A DNA stretch of 64,000 bases from JAZKFT01 sp965246935. GTDB taxonomy: Bacteria > Bacteroidota > Bacteroidia > Chitinophagales > Chitinophagaceae. The stretch spans positions 1 to 64,000 of the forward strand of contig CBDFGC010000027.1 of assembly GCA_965246935.1 (NCBI GenBank), in the 5' to 3' direction. Of this stretch, positions 1 to 10,623 are shown piece after piece; the stretch's first letter is position 1, and each line of letters opens with the position of its first letter. The translations under genes and the position numbers were made by a program. The notes below the pieces were generated by a model. That model ran no database searches and was not told the origin of the DNA. It worked only from the letters and a program-made list of their open reading frames with translations.

Positions 1-2005
1 GCGGATACCAAAGCGGTAATGGACGCCTATACCGCCGGCGTTAATTTTTACATTAACCAGTTAAAGCCGGCAGATTACCCGGTTGAATACAAGCTGCTGA
101 ATTATGCACCGGAAAACTGGAGCAATCTGAAAACAGTTTTCTTCCTTAAATACATGAGTCAGCAACTGGCCAGTTACGAAGATGACTTTGAACATACGAA
201 TTCGTTAAGCTTTCTTACAAAAACGCAGTTTGAACAGGCTTACCCTTATGGCCGTGATTCATCAAGCCCGGTTATTTCACCAGGTACAGTTTTCGAAAAG
301 CCATCTATCATACTGAAAGTACCTGCTAATGCCGACTCCCTGTATTTTACCTACCGGCATGATTCATTGCCAACGCCCGGCGAAAAACCAAACCCGTTTA
401 ATGGCAGCAACAACTGGGCAGTGGCAGGCAGCAAAACTGCCAGTGGCAGACCCATCCTTTGCGGCGATCCACACCTGGGCCTGAATTTGCCTTCACTTTG
501 GTTTGAAATGCAATTGCACACACCGGAATGGAATACGTACGGCGCTTCTTTTCCGGGAGCTGCTGCTATCACGATTGGTTTCAATGACAGTATCGCCTGG
601 ACTGTAACCAATGCCGGCAGGGATGTAAAAGATTTCTTTGAAATTACTTTTAAAGATAATACAGAAACGGAATATCTTTTCAACAAGCAATGGCTGAAAA
701 CAGGTTGGCGCATTGATACGATTAAGGTGTTAGGCGAGCCTGATTTTATTGACTCTATTGCTATGACGATACTGGGCCCGGTGATGTACGACAAGCATTT
801 TAAAGATCCGCTACAAACCGGCAAAGCATATGCTGTGCGCTGGAAGGCACATGATGGCAGCAATGAAGAAATGACCTTCATTAAACTAGCCCGTGCCAAA
901 AATTACAACGGCTATCTGGACGCTATTAAAAGCTTTGAATGCCCCGGACAGAACTTTGCGTTTGCAAGCAAAAGTGGTGATATAGCGATGTGGAACCAGG
1001 GCGCCTTCCCTGCCAGATGGCGCCGCCAGGGCGATTTTGTAATGCCGGGTTCGGACAGTACTTACCTGTGGCAAGGCATTATTCCGCAGGCCGAAAACCC
1101 ACATGAAATGAACCCGGCAAGGGGTTTCGTAAGCAGTGCTAATCAATATCCAACCGATACTTCTTACCCGTACTACCTGGCGGGTGGTTTTGATTTGTAC
1201 CGGGGTATTACCATTAATAAAATGTTGAGCAGCATGAACCATATCAGCCCGCCGGATATGGAAAAAATGCAGCTAAACAGTGATAATATGTTTGCCTACA
1301 CTGCGCTTCCGCTTATTATAAGGAACCTGACTGATAGCGGACTTACAGATGCGGAAAAAAAATATGCTGATACCCTTCGCCGGTGGAACTGTCACAATGA
1401 TCCCGAATTAACCGGGCCGACTATTTTTACAGGATTGATGCGCAATTTGAATAAAATGGTCTGGACGGATGAAATTTCGGAAAATAATCAGTTACCGGTC
1501 GCCATTCCATCATCTGCAACTTTGCTGGAAGCTGTGCTGAAAGATTCCAACTTTGCTTTTATCGATGATATAAGAACGCCCCAAAAAGGAAACATTCAAA
1601 GACGAATTGCAACTGGCATTTAAGGAAACTGCCCGGCAGTTAGACTCCACAGCCAACCGTACCCGTGGCGATCTGAGTTGGGGGAAAATTAACAATGCGT
1701 CTGTTGTTCACTTATTACAGCTATTGCCCTTTAGCAGCCTGCGTTTAGGAACGGGTGGCGGCACCAATGTCATTAATGCTACCAGTGGCAATCATGGTCC
1801 AAGCTGGCGAATGATTGTTCAGCTTACAGATAAAACAGAGGCCTATGGTGTATATCCCGGCGGGCAAAGCGGTAATCCTGGCAGCCGCTTTTACGATATG
1901 TTTGTAAATACCTGGGCCACGGGCCAATATTACCCGCTATGGGTGATGGCCGATAACGAGAAGGGGGATCAACGGGTGAAATGGAAAATGGAACTGCAAC
2001 CGTAA
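1..2005 (+). pseudogene. Penicillin acylase family protein (peptidase S45), 5'-truncated and frameshifted
   Basis: This is an N-terminal-nucleophile amidohydrolase, normally exported and self-cleaved into two subunits. The reading frame is already open at base 1, so the signal peptide and most of the alpha subunit lie outside the window. The autocleavage site GSNNW is at 403-417, with the catalytic Ser codon at 406-408, followed by GDPHLGLNLPS and the oxyanion-region segment TVTNAGRD. The frame closes at 1623, but the conserved C-terminal segment (HGPSWRM, AYGVYPGGQSGNPGSR) continues in the next frame to 2005. The switch is consistent with one extra base in the C4A5 run at 1579-1587. It could be a sequencing error or true decay. 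The family is clear; the substrate is not (many homologues act on acyl-homoserine lactones or other amides). Confidence 0.85.
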
Positions 2006-2080
2006 ATGGTGAATCAGTAAATCGTTTCATTCATACCTCATAACTTATCTCTCATATCTCATAACTCATATCTTCTTAAA

Positions 2081-2503
2081 ATGAAATTCATCATCAGCCT
2101 TCTGCTTACTGCCATATTTGCATTTGCATTAGGGTTATACCTCGACTGGTGGAGTATTGCCATCGCTGCTTTTGTAGTAGCCGTTTGTATTCCGCAACGC
2201 CCCTGGAAAGCGTTATTAAGTGGTGGCCTTGCTATTGCGCTACTTTGGGGAGGCTATAGTTTTTTTTTAAACAAACGAAATGATGGCCTGCTGGCAACTA
2301 AAATAGCTTCGGTATTACCACTCGGCGGCAGCAGATTATTTTTGATTTTACTTACTGCTATCATCGGTGGATTAGTAGGCGGTCTTGCAGCACTAAGTGG
2401 CAGTTATGTACGCAGAGTACCCTTACGGAAAACACAGATTGTGTCTGATGAAGCTGTAGTATTGGACAGAAAGCCTGCCATCCTAATGAAATTTGAGATA
2501 TGA
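2081..2503 (+). CDS. Small hydrophobic membrane protein, function unknown
   Basis: The protein has 140 residues with about four hydrophobic segments (roughly 1-20, 25-45, 48-66 and 85-108) and a basic stretch SYVRRVPLRKTQ at the end of the membrane part, so it is probably an inner-membrane protein. It starts 75 bases after the acylase, in the same direction. The intervening sequence is AT-rich and contains repeated ctcat units. I do not recognise a functional family. The last ~30 residues are polar and lie next to a repeat-rich intergenic region, so the natural C-terminus could have been altered. Confidence 0.6.
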   Translation: MKFIISLLLTAIFAFALGLYLDWWSIAIAAFVVAVCIPQRPWKALLSGGLAIALLWGGYSFFLNKRNDGLLATKIASVLPLGGSRLFLILLTAIIGGLVGGLAALSGSYVRRVPLRKTQIVSDEAVVLDRKPAILMKFEI

Positions 2504-2587
2504 TCGACAGACAACGTGGATGAAGAGAGATTGTTGTGAAGTTTGAATGCCGGAAATAGCTTCATAGCAGTACAAATTTTCAACAGT

Positions 2588-2645
2588 GCCCTCACCCCCA
2601 GCCCCTCTCCACCCTTCGGATAGAGAGGGGTGCCTCTGTGTAGCT
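2588..2645 (+). repeat. Dispersed intergenic foldback repeat (ctcaccccc...gaggggtgcctct)
   Basis: A C-rich arm (ctcacccccagcccctctcc) is followed by a G-rich arm (agagaggggtgcctctg), giving a short hairpin. Close relatives occur at about 37570-37625 and, in reverse orientation, at 37775-37826. Such repeats are common between Bacteroidota genes. The rest of 2504-2882 shows no gene, only AT-rich and short-repeat sequence (aatcacaaatcata-type). Confidence 0.65.
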
Positions 2646-2882
2646 TTCAATATGAAATTCATTAACGGGTTCAAAATTATGGGGGTTCAATAGGTATTCT
2701 GTCCTTCAACGGTGCCAACGCCAATATCGCTCTTTTCTTATTCGATTGCCTGGCCCATAAAAACCACTCAGAACCGGGCTGCCCGTAATGAGTTGTAGCC
2801 CTTGTCAGAACAGCAAAATCACAAATCATAAATCACAAGTCACAAATCCAATGGTGTTGTTTTATCCGGTTAATTTTGGAAG

Positions 2883-5380
2883 ATGAATTACTGCCAACGC
2901 TTTACTATTCTTTTATTCGTTAGTTGCTGTTTTGCCACCCTAAACGCCTATGCTATTACCCTTACCGGCAGCGTAATTGATGGGTTTAGTAATCCACTAC
3001 CTTACTCCAGTGTGTATATAAAAGGAAGCAGTAAAGGCACTACTGCCAATGCCGACGGCCGCTTTACCCTTGAATTGGAACCGGGTAAGTACACTATTTT
3101 CTGTACGCATGTAGGCTACCAGAGCGATGAAAAAGAAATAGAAATAAAGGATAAAACGGCAGACATTTTCTTCAGGCTGTATCCGGTGAAAATTGAAATG
3201 AAAGATGTGGTGGTGAAAGCCAATGCCGAAGACCCGGCCTATGCGATTATCAGGCAGGCCATTAAAACACGACCGCAACACCTGAATGAAGTAAAAGCAT
3301 GGCAGGTAGAAGTATACATGAAAGGCATTATCCGAACTGTGGCCGTACCCAAAAGTATTTTCGGAATTGGAGTTACCATGAACGGTGAGGTTATTGATTC
3401 AAGCGGCAAGGGAATTATTTACTTATCAGAATCACTAACAAAATACTCCCGCCGGCTGCCAAATACGTATAAAGAGGATATTGTATCAGCGAAAGTTAGC
3501 GGCAGCAGCCAGGGTTTTGGGTTCAACAGCCCTAACCAGATGGAGGTGAACTTATACGAAAATAATATTACGCTCAGCGGTATGAATAGCCGTGGCTTTG
3601 TGTCGCCTATTGCCAATAATGCGCTGGGCTTTTACAGTTATAAATACGAGGGTACATTTTACCAGAACGGTGTAGAAATTAACCACATACGGGTAATACC
3701 CAAAAGGTTATACGAGCCTTGCTTTGCAGGATACATCAATATTATCGAGAATTCCTGGCGCATCCACAGCATTGATCTGGTGCTTACCAAAACGGCACAG
3801 TTGGAAATAGTGGACAGCCTGCGGTTGCAGCAACAAATGTTTCCGGTGGGGCAACAGTTCTGGATGCCGCAGCAGACTACTTTTTTTGCATCCTTTGGTG
3901 CATTAGGCTTTAAAGCCAATGCCAACTTTGCAGCCGTTTATTCCGATTATAACTTGGATCCGGTGTTCGATAAAAAATCATTTGGCAAAGTAATCCGCAC
4001 CGCTGATACATCGGCCAATAAAAAATCATTGGCTTACTGGGAAACGATACGGCCCGTTCCACTTACCGAAGAGGAATACAGCGACTATCGCAAAAAGGAT
4101 ACGCTGGAACAGAAGTATAATAATCCCCGTTACCTCGACTCACTGGACAGGAAACGCAACCGGGTGACCCCATTACGCACCATTTTATCCGGTGTAAATA
4201 TCACCCGCCGCTCCAAAAAAATGTCGTACAGCATCGATCCCTTAATTGAAGCTATTAGCTACAACACAGTGGAAGGATTGGTTGTGAACATCGCACCACG
4301 CATTACGCATTACGGCGATACGGGATCATATACCATTACTCCCTTCACTCCGATATGGCTTTGCCAATAAACGCTCCGCAGGGTTCCGTCAGCATTAATA
4401 AAGTAATAGGCCGGAACTATTACAAGCGTTTTACCGTGAACCTGAGTGGCGGACGTAATATGTTCCAGATTAATCCCGTAAACCCGATTACCGTTTTCCC
4501 CAACACCATTGGCAGCCTGCTGTATGAACAAAATTTTTTAAAGCTGTACGAGAATACATTTGTTACGGTTGCTGCCAGCAAACGCCTGGCAGACGGACTT
4601 AGGGGTACGATTAGCTTTAGTTATGAAAAACGGCATTTACCGGAAAATGCTACCGATTATAAATGGCGGGATGTAAAAGACCGGCGCTTTACCAGCAATT
4701 ATCCGGAAGAATTACCCGGCGGGCTTTTTCCCGATCATAAAGCATTGCTTACCAGCTTTAGCCTGCGCCTGCATCCCGGCCAGAAATATATTGAGTATCC
4801 GAACAGACGGTTTTCCGTAGGCAGCAACTTACCGGTGTTTCTGCTATACTATACCCATGGGTGGAAAAATGCATTAGGTAGTGATGTTGATTTCGACAAA
4901 TGGCGCTTTACTATGACAGATGAGTTAAGCCTGAAACTGGCAGGTGTGTTTCACTACCGGTTTACCATGGCGGGCTTTTTTAATAACCGAAAAGTTTTTT
5001 TACCGGATTATCATCATTTCTTAGGCAACCGTTCAGCACTGGCCGGTCCTTACCTGCAAACTTTTCAATTGGCCGAATATTATTTAAACAGCAATGCTGA
5101 AAGCTTTTTTGTATCTGCTAACCTGGAGCATCATTTTAATGGAGCCATTACCAATAAAATACCTTTTGTACGAAAGCTGAACCTGGGATTGGTTGCCGGG
5201 ATCAATACGTTTAATGTAAACAATAACAAGAACTATTTTGAAGGCTTTGTGGGAATAGAAAATATTCTGAAGCTTATCCGGATTGATGCAGTGTGGGGAT
5301 ATAAAGCAGAAAGCACTAAGCCACAGGCGGGCATACGGATTGGTTTTAGTGGCATTTTTACTGGTAATGGAATTGAATAA
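2883..5380 (+). pseudogene. DUF5686 / carboxypeptidase-regulatory-like outer-membrane protein, frameshifted
   Basis: The protein begins with a signal peptide (to about residue 25). A carboxypeptidase-D regulatory-like beta-sandwich follows (about 27-110; SSVYIKGSSKGTTANADGRF, YTIFCTHVGYQS), then the long DUF5686 region that ends in outer-membrane-like beta strands and an IRIGFSG terminus. The frame breaks at 4370. The family segment RYGFANKR is read in a second frame at 4351-4374, and the remaining ~330 residues (GSVSINKVIGRNY onward) in a third, so there are two +1 shifts, near 4341-4350 and 4375-4385. Both lie in short C or G runs, so sequencing error is as likely as decay. The family is thought to act at the outer membrane; no enzymatic role is established. 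Confidence 0.82.
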
Positions 5381-5554
5381 ATCTAGTGGCGTTTGGTGGC
5401 AGCCGTAACATCAGTTGGTGGAAATGTTATCAATAATACCGGTAACCATACCGGCTAAAATCAGGGTAATCAGTGTGTGAAGGTTACATCAAATCCTATT
5501 CATTTGACGCAAGACAATGAAACACAGAACAGGTATATGCCAACGTATCAAAAA

Positions 5555-5577
5555 CGTATTGTACTAACTACAATACG
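5555..5577. repeat. Perfect 9-bp inverted repeat
   Basis: cgtattgta and tacaatacg flank a five-base loop between the DUF5686 gene and the first insertion element. It lacks a following T-run, so it is not a typical terminator; it could be an operator or a remnant of a mobile-element end. The rest of 5381-5652 shows no gene. Confidence 0.4.
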
Positions 5578-5737
5578 AAATGTATAACGTTAAGTGGTTG
5601 AAAATCAGTGTTAATTTTTTTTTGGAAGTACGTCTAATAACATCAATATATTCGTTGAACCAACACCGCCTGTAAGGGCGATGAGTTTTACATTGAAGAT
5701 CTTGTGGTTATCTTTCGTTTCTAAATAATACAAGATC

Positions 5738-6645
5738 ATGGAAAAAAAACAGTAAGCCCGCCAGCCATTGCGGCATTGGAAAAAGCCAGTCAGTATCTCT
5801 CCGTGGGCCATTACAGCCCCAACACCATCCGTAATTATTTAAGCGAACTTCGCTATCTGTTCTGCTACTATGATGAGGTAAGCCCACAGGAGATTACAGA
5901 AGACCAGATCCTGGAGTACCTGGTGTACCTGACCAAAACATTGGGGTGTAGCCGCGTAAAATGCAAGATGGCTGCTCAAAGTATTGCCTTCTTTTGCCGT
6001 CATGTGCTCAAGCGCCCTTACCTCATTCCTTCCGTAGTCTATCCCCGCACCGCTACTACCCTGCCACCTGTTATGTCTCCACAAGAGATCAAGGCACTCA
6101 TCGATACGGTAAGCAATAGTAAGCACCGGGCTATCATCATGCTGCTTTACAGCAGCGGCATGCGGGTAAGCGAAATAGCCAATCTGAGGATTACCGATAT
6201 TGACAGCCCCAACATGCGCCATTAAAGTTGTACAGGGCAAAGGTGCCAAAGACCGCTATACCATTCTCTCCCAACAGGTGCTATTGGAACTCAGAGCTTA
6301 CTACCTCATCTATAAGCCAAAACAATATCTGTTCAATGGACAGGGTGCAGGCAAGCCCTCAGCGTACGCAACATCCAGCACCTCGTACAAAAGGCACTCA
6401 TCAAACTGGGCCTGGACAGCAAGCACTATACAGTGCATACCATCCGACATAGTTTTGCCACCCATTTAGTAGATAATGGCACCGACCTGCACACCGTAAA
6501 GGAACTGCTGGGACATACTTGTCTGCAAACCACGATGCGTTATTTGCACCTGACCACCAGCCGCACCGATGGTATTATCAATCCTTATGATACCTTACCA
6601 CAAAGCACGGCTGTAACAACATCAAAAAAGCAAACTACTAAATGA
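5738..6645 (+). pseudogene. XerC/D-like tyrosine recombinase of the IS91-type element, frameshifted
   Basis: The SAM-like N-terminal domain (YSPNTIRNYLSELRYLFCYY) is followed by the catalytic domain: SSGMRVSEIANL carries the first Arg, HTIRHSFATHL the H-x-x-R box, and LGHTCLQTTMRYLH the last His/Tyr region. Comparison with copy 2 shows an extra c at about 6215 (atgcgccatt against atgcgcatt) and a one-base loss at about 6358-6362, so the product is split into three frames. The ATG at 5738 is followed by A8 and then a stop; the main frame is -1 relative to that ATG in both copies, so translation needs either a TTG start at 5776 or slippage on the A-run. Confidence 0.78.
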
Positions 6646-6652
6646 TGTTGTT

Positions 6653-7823
6653 ATGCTTGCTTATACAACCCCGAAGGCTACCGTGCAGCAGGTACTACAA
6701 CAACACTATGAGCCGCGGGCAGCCACCAACCGGCATGTGCAAAAAGTGATGCAGCGCTTGATGGTTTGCCGCACTGCTGCCCTTGGCTATCATGCTTACC
6801 AATGCGGTGATGAAGCTTGCGCTCATATTAAGTATCAGTATCATAGCTGCCGTGACCGCCACTGCCCCAATTGTGGAGCAATGAAGAAACAGGAATGGAT
6901 AGAAGCACGGATGCAGGAGTTACTGCCGGTGAAGTATTATCATGTCGTATTCACTTTGCCACATGAGCTTAACAGCCTCATACTTGGTCACCGTCAGCTA
7001 CTGTTTAAGCTACTGTTCGATGCCTCTTCTCAAACGCTGCTCACTTTTGCCCGTGACCCGCAGTACCTGGATGCCGTACCCGGTATTATCAGCGTGCTAC
7101 ATAGTTGGGGACAGCAACTAAGCTTTCATCCCCATATCCATTGCATTGTTAGTGGAGGTGGCATCACCAATGACAACACCTGGAAAGAAGCCAGGAAAAA
7201 CAGTTATCGTTTTCTCTTCCCCGTAAAGGCCATGAACATCGTCTACCGGGCCAAGTTCCTGCAAGGGTTGCAGCAGTTGATCAGTAAGGGGGAAGTGGTG
7301 ATGGCGGATGGCACGGATGGCAAATGGCTGATCAATCTGCTCTATCAGAAAGAGTGGGTGGTATATGCCAAAGCACCGTTTGGCGGGCCACAGGCCGTGA
7401 TCGAATACCTGGGCAGATACACGCACAAAGTAGCTATCAGCAATCATCGGATAAGCAGTCTCAATGAAGAAGCGGGTACGGTGACCTTTGATTACAAGGA
7501 TTATGCAGATGCCAGTAAGCAAAAGCAGATGAGCTTATCGGGCAGTGAGTTTATCCGGCGTTTTTGAGCAGCACATACTACCGAAGGGCTTTACCAAAAT
7601 ACGGACATATGGCTACCTGGCAAACCGCAACCGGCACACCAGGATTAATGAAGTGCTCAAAAGCATGCAGTTGCCGGTGCACAAGGGGTTGGTAAAAGTG
7701 TTATTGGAGGTGCGGCTCAAAGAACAGTATGGCATAGCGGTGGCGGAGTGCCCGGTGTGCAAAAACAAAACGCTGCGGCTGATAGCCGTGTACAACCCCT
7801 GGAAGAAAAGTGATGACGGGTGA
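6653..7823 (+). pseudogene. IS91 family HUH transposase, frameshifted
   Basis: The N-terminal zinc-binding region (CHSCRDRHCPNCG-type cysteines, about residues 60-80), the HUH motif HPHIHCIVSGGG and the catalytic tyrosine region YLGRYTHKVAISNHR identify the rolling-circle IS91 transposase. The frame stops at 7567 in FIRRF and resumes as EQHILPKGFTKIRTYG, which fits one extra T in the T5 run at 7561-7565. The C-terminal Cys pair CPVCKN is retained. The gene starts seven bases after the recombinase. Confidence 0.8.
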
Positions 7824-7954
7824 GAGAGGTAAGGGGGTGCACTGTTTGAGGGGAAGTGGAAAGGCAACGCCTGAAGGACGTGCTGGCAGGGATATGGCCG
7901 GCATTAAAAAAAGAAGGTATTAAAAGATACAAACATGCAACAAATAGCTACTTT

Positions 7955-7973
7955 AGCCAGCCTTTGGCTGGCT
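7955..7973. repeat. Subterminal hairpin of IS copy 1
   Basis: agccagcc and ggctggct form a perfect 8-bp stem with a TTT loop, conserved at 13465-13483 in copy 2. Subterminal hairpins are a feature of IS91-family replication ends, so this is a candidate part of the 3' end recognised by the transposase. Confidence 0.5.
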
Positions 7974-8113
7974 GCCGGGCCACAATAAGGCAAAAACAAC
8001 TATTTGAAAAGCAAAACCGATGATAAAAAACCAACAAATGCAAGAGTGTAGTCCGATACTTTCCTCCTAATGGTAACATTACGGCGGTGTCGGTCAACTT
8101 AAAAGTATACCGC

Positions 8114-8146
8114 AAAGCCCCACAATACCTAAACATGCGGGGCTTC
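8114..8146 (+). terminator. Hairpin/terminator-like sequence in the IS copy 1 tail
   Basis: aaagcccc pairs with ggggctt about 17 bases later, followed by cttc. Copy 2 has the same structure with longer arms (13625-13655, aagccccgcat / atgcggggctt). It may end transposase transcription or form part of the element end. The whole stretch 7824-8278 has no gene. Confidence 0.5.
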
Positions 8147-8278
8147 TTCAGGGGGCCTTGCGGATACTTTTCTTTTTGTTGTGCGTCATTCTACGTGATA
8201 CCCTACGAACTAGAATTCAAATAACTTGAGAAGAGAAAAAATACCCATCTTTAAATTTAAAATCAAAACAATAAGAAA

Positions 8279-9029
8279 ATGAAACGTGCAATAATAATTG
8301 GTGCCGCAAAGCCAGGTTATTCAGAAGCTATAACAAGGAAGATGATAAGCGATGGAATTTTCGTAATAGGAACGTTTGATGGAGAGTATTCAGACAATGC
8401 TAACGTTTTATCCAACGAGTTTGGGAAAGACAAACTAATGCTTCAAGAGGTTGACTTAATTTCAAGAGTTTCTATGGATAGTTTTATTACGTCAATAACA
8501 TCAAATTTTGACGGGATTGTTTTTGCACAGTTTTTCTTTGAGATGGAAAACCCCGACGAATTTGACCACAGCATTTGGGACAAAAGTTTAGCCATAAACT
8601 TAACTGCACCAAATTATCTACTTCACGAGTTAAAAGACAAAATGAACATTGATAGCTCAAACATCATTATAACAAGCACGGAAGCGTATCGGGGTTCGTA
8701 TGGAGCGTCTGCATATTCAGCTACAAAAGCTGCAGTTCATAATCTTGTAAAAAGTCTAGCAAATACTTTAGGTAAAAGGAAAATAAGGGTAAACGCTTTA
8801 CCATCGGGTTGGATAGGTGGAGAAATGGACACAGATGAAGTTTTTAATAAGTCAAGAGAATTAACGCCATTAGGACGACTTGGAAACGCAGATGAAATCG
8901 CTAATGTTGTTTCTTTTCTATTTTCAAAAGAATCTTCCTTTATTAATGGAACAACGCTAATTGGCAGACGGCGGATACTTGGCTTCTGACCCTTTATCAA
9001 AGTATGAGTTTGACGAACTAAATAAATAA
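8279..9029 (+). CDS. Short-chain dehydrogenase/reductase (SDR), frameshifted near the C-terminus
   Basis: Likely an NAD(P)-dependent oxidoreductase with a Rossmann fold. The N-terminal nucleotide loop is atypical (IIIGAAKPGYSEA instead of TGxxxGIG). The catalytic Tyr-Lys pair is present as YSATKAA, with the preceding Ser in the ITSTEA strand region. The frame as read closes at 8991 with a non-family tail, but the expected SDR end (ADGGYLASDPLSKYEFDELNK) is read in the next frame to 9029, implying one extra g near 8955-8960. It is the first of four tightly packed AT-rich genes that end in an attC-like site. Only 8 bases separate the restored stop from the next ATG. Confidence 0.8.
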
Positions 9030-9037
9030 CAATTACT

Positions 9038-9868
9038 ATGGACAGCACGTCACTAGCGAAACAAATTTCAGAAACACAATGGTATGTTTGGTTTTCAATC
9101 GTAGCAGGTATTGCATCAATAATAGCTTTACTCATCCCAAACTTTAGAATACACATTATGAACGGATTACAAAAATCAATTGAATGGATATATTGTAAAT
9201 TCGGAGATGTCAAAATTAGAAAAATTCAAAGTCACATTCATTCATTCATTGAATCAGAAGATGGGAAAAAGTATTTGGCCAATAACTCAAATAAGGAACT
9301 GAAGAAAAAACTTCTTACGTCTATCAAAGCTTTAAAAAAGCACAAAAACACCACCCAGTTTCAAGAGGATGTATACTATTTGTATTTGTTTTCCTTACTA
9401 GAAAAGGCAAAAGATAAAATTTGGGCGGCATCTATTAGCGACCCTTTAGAATGGACTGATAGCGAGGAAGAGAAGTTATTTTTAAAACTCAATATAAAAG
9501 CCTCTGAAAGAAGAATTTTGGTTGAGAGAATATTCATTATTGACAAAGCCCAAATGCAAGATTTTTTGGCAATTAGTCCAATAAAAGAGCAAATTAAACA
9601 ACATGAAAAAAGCGAGTATTATTATACATATTATGCCTATAAAGAAGATATAGATGTTTCTTTACTTAGAGATATTGCAAGCGGTTTTCTGGCATTTGAC
9701 GATTTGGCAATTGCAAAAGATGTTTTTTCGGATAAAGAAATTAGGGGCATTATTGAAATAGAATCGTTTTTGAGACACAATAAGATTTTTACTAAATTAA
9801 GAACGGCGGCTCATCCACTTGATTCCAATTATTATAAAACAATAACTGGAACAAATTTAAATGACTAA
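9038..9868 (+). CDS. Single-pass membrane protein of unknown function
   Basis: A 276-residue protein with one hydrophobic segment near the N-terminus (about 16-36, WYVWFSIVAGIASIIALLIP). A charged, helix-rich soluble part follows, dense in Lys/Glu, with a YYYTYYAYKEDID segment near residue 197. No family is recognised. It lies 3 bases upstream of the methyltransferase start and is presumably co-translated with it. The position inside a small-molecule-modifying operon suggests an accessory or membrane-anchoring role, but this is inference only. Confidence 0.65.
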   Translation: MDSTSLAKQISETQWYVWFSIVAGIASIIALLIPNFRIHIMNGLQKSIEWIYCKFGDVKIRKIQSHIHSFIESEDGKKYLANNSNKELKKKLLTSIKALKKHKNTTQFQEDVYYLYLFSLLEKAKDKIWAASISDPLEWTDSEEEKLFLKLNIKASERRILVERIFIIDKAQMQDFLAISPIKEQIKQHEKSEYYYTYYAYKEDIDVSLLRDIASGFLAFDDLAIAKDVFSDKEIRGIIEIESFLRHNKIFTKLRTAAHPLDSNYYKTITGTNLND

Positions 9869-9871
9869 GGA

Positions 9872-10618
9872 ATGGATAATAGAACCTGGATTGACATTAA
9901 TAAATCTTACTGGGATAGCCTAGCTAACAAATACAATTCATTGTACAATGACCAATGGAGTATTTTAGAGAATAACTACATTTCTTCAAAATTAACAGAA
10001 ATAGTTTATAAGAATGAAAACAGAATTCTAGATTTAGGTTGTGGCACAGGCTTAGGGCTTGAGCTTTTCTCTCAAACAGGTTTAAGAATTGATTATGTTG
10101 GAATAGACTTATCTAATGAAATGATACAAGAACTAAAAATAAATCATAGTTCAGTTACGGCAGTAGAGGGTTCAATGAGTAATTTGAGTTTTTTTCTTTC
10201 AAATTCTTTTGATAATGTTATTAGCTTGTTTACTTCATTTTCGTACACAGATGACCTAAAAAAGACTGTTTCGGAAATACATAGAGTTCTGAAACCTGGT
10301 GGTAAAATATTAGTCTCTGTAATTAGTAAATATTCACTACGAAGATTAATTAATTTTAAATTTGGGAATATGGAAGAATATAAGACAAGAGGAACAATTT
10401 CTAAAGAATTTTCGGAAGCTTGGGTTTTCAATAGAAGCGATTTAAAAGACCTATTTTCTGAAAGCAACTTTAAAGACATTAAAGTTGAAGGTTATAACCC
10501 TTTTGCAGGAATAGCTTTTTTAACGAATCGTCCTAAAAGTTGGAAGTTTAATTTATGGCTTTCAAAATCATTACCATTTTTAAGTCATGAATTATTAATA
10601 ACTGCAACTAAAAATTAG
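9872..10618 (+). CDS. Class I SAM-dependent methyltransferase
   Basis: The 248-residue protein shows the SAM-binding glycine motif LDLGCGTGLG (about residues 52-61), an acidic residue at the end of the second strand (YVGIDLSNEM) and the post-motif EIHRVLKPGGKILVSV typical of small-molecule methyltransferases (Methyltransf_11/25 type). The substrate cannot be read from the sequence. It sits between the membrane protein (3-base gap) and the 2OG-Fe oxygenase (5-base gap). Codon and base use are clearly more AT-rich than the flanking chromosome, which supports acquisition with the cassette. Confidence 0.8.
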   Translation: MDNRTWIDINKSYWDSLANKYNSLYNDQWSILENNYISSKLTEIVYKNENRILDLGCGTGLGLELFSQTGLRIDYVGIDLSNEMIQELKINHSSVTAVEGSMSNLSFFLSNSFDNVISLFTSFSYTDDLKKTVSEIHRVLKPGGKILVSVISKYSLRRLINFKFGNMEEYKTRGTISKEFSEAWVFNRSDLKDLFSESNFKDIKVEGYNPFAGIAFLTNRPKSWKFNLWLSKSLPFLSHELLITATKN

Positions 10619-10623
10619 TTTTA

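Larger units (their letters stand above)
5653..8190 (+). mobile_element. IS91-type element with tyrosine recombinase, copy 1 (decayed)
   Basis: The limits come from alignment with copy 2. Both start at ttcgttgaaccaacaccgcc and end near tttttgttgt followed by cgtcatt or cgccatt. Order: a conserved 5' leader with an inverted repeat (gatcttgt...acaagatc just before the first ATG), a tyrosine-recombinase gene, a HUH transposase gene and a 3' tail with two hairpins. Both genes are frameshifted here. Tyrosine recombinases accompany the transposase in a known subset of IS91-like elements. I could not define oriIS/terIS or a target duplication; IS91 elements usually make none. Confidence 0.75.
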
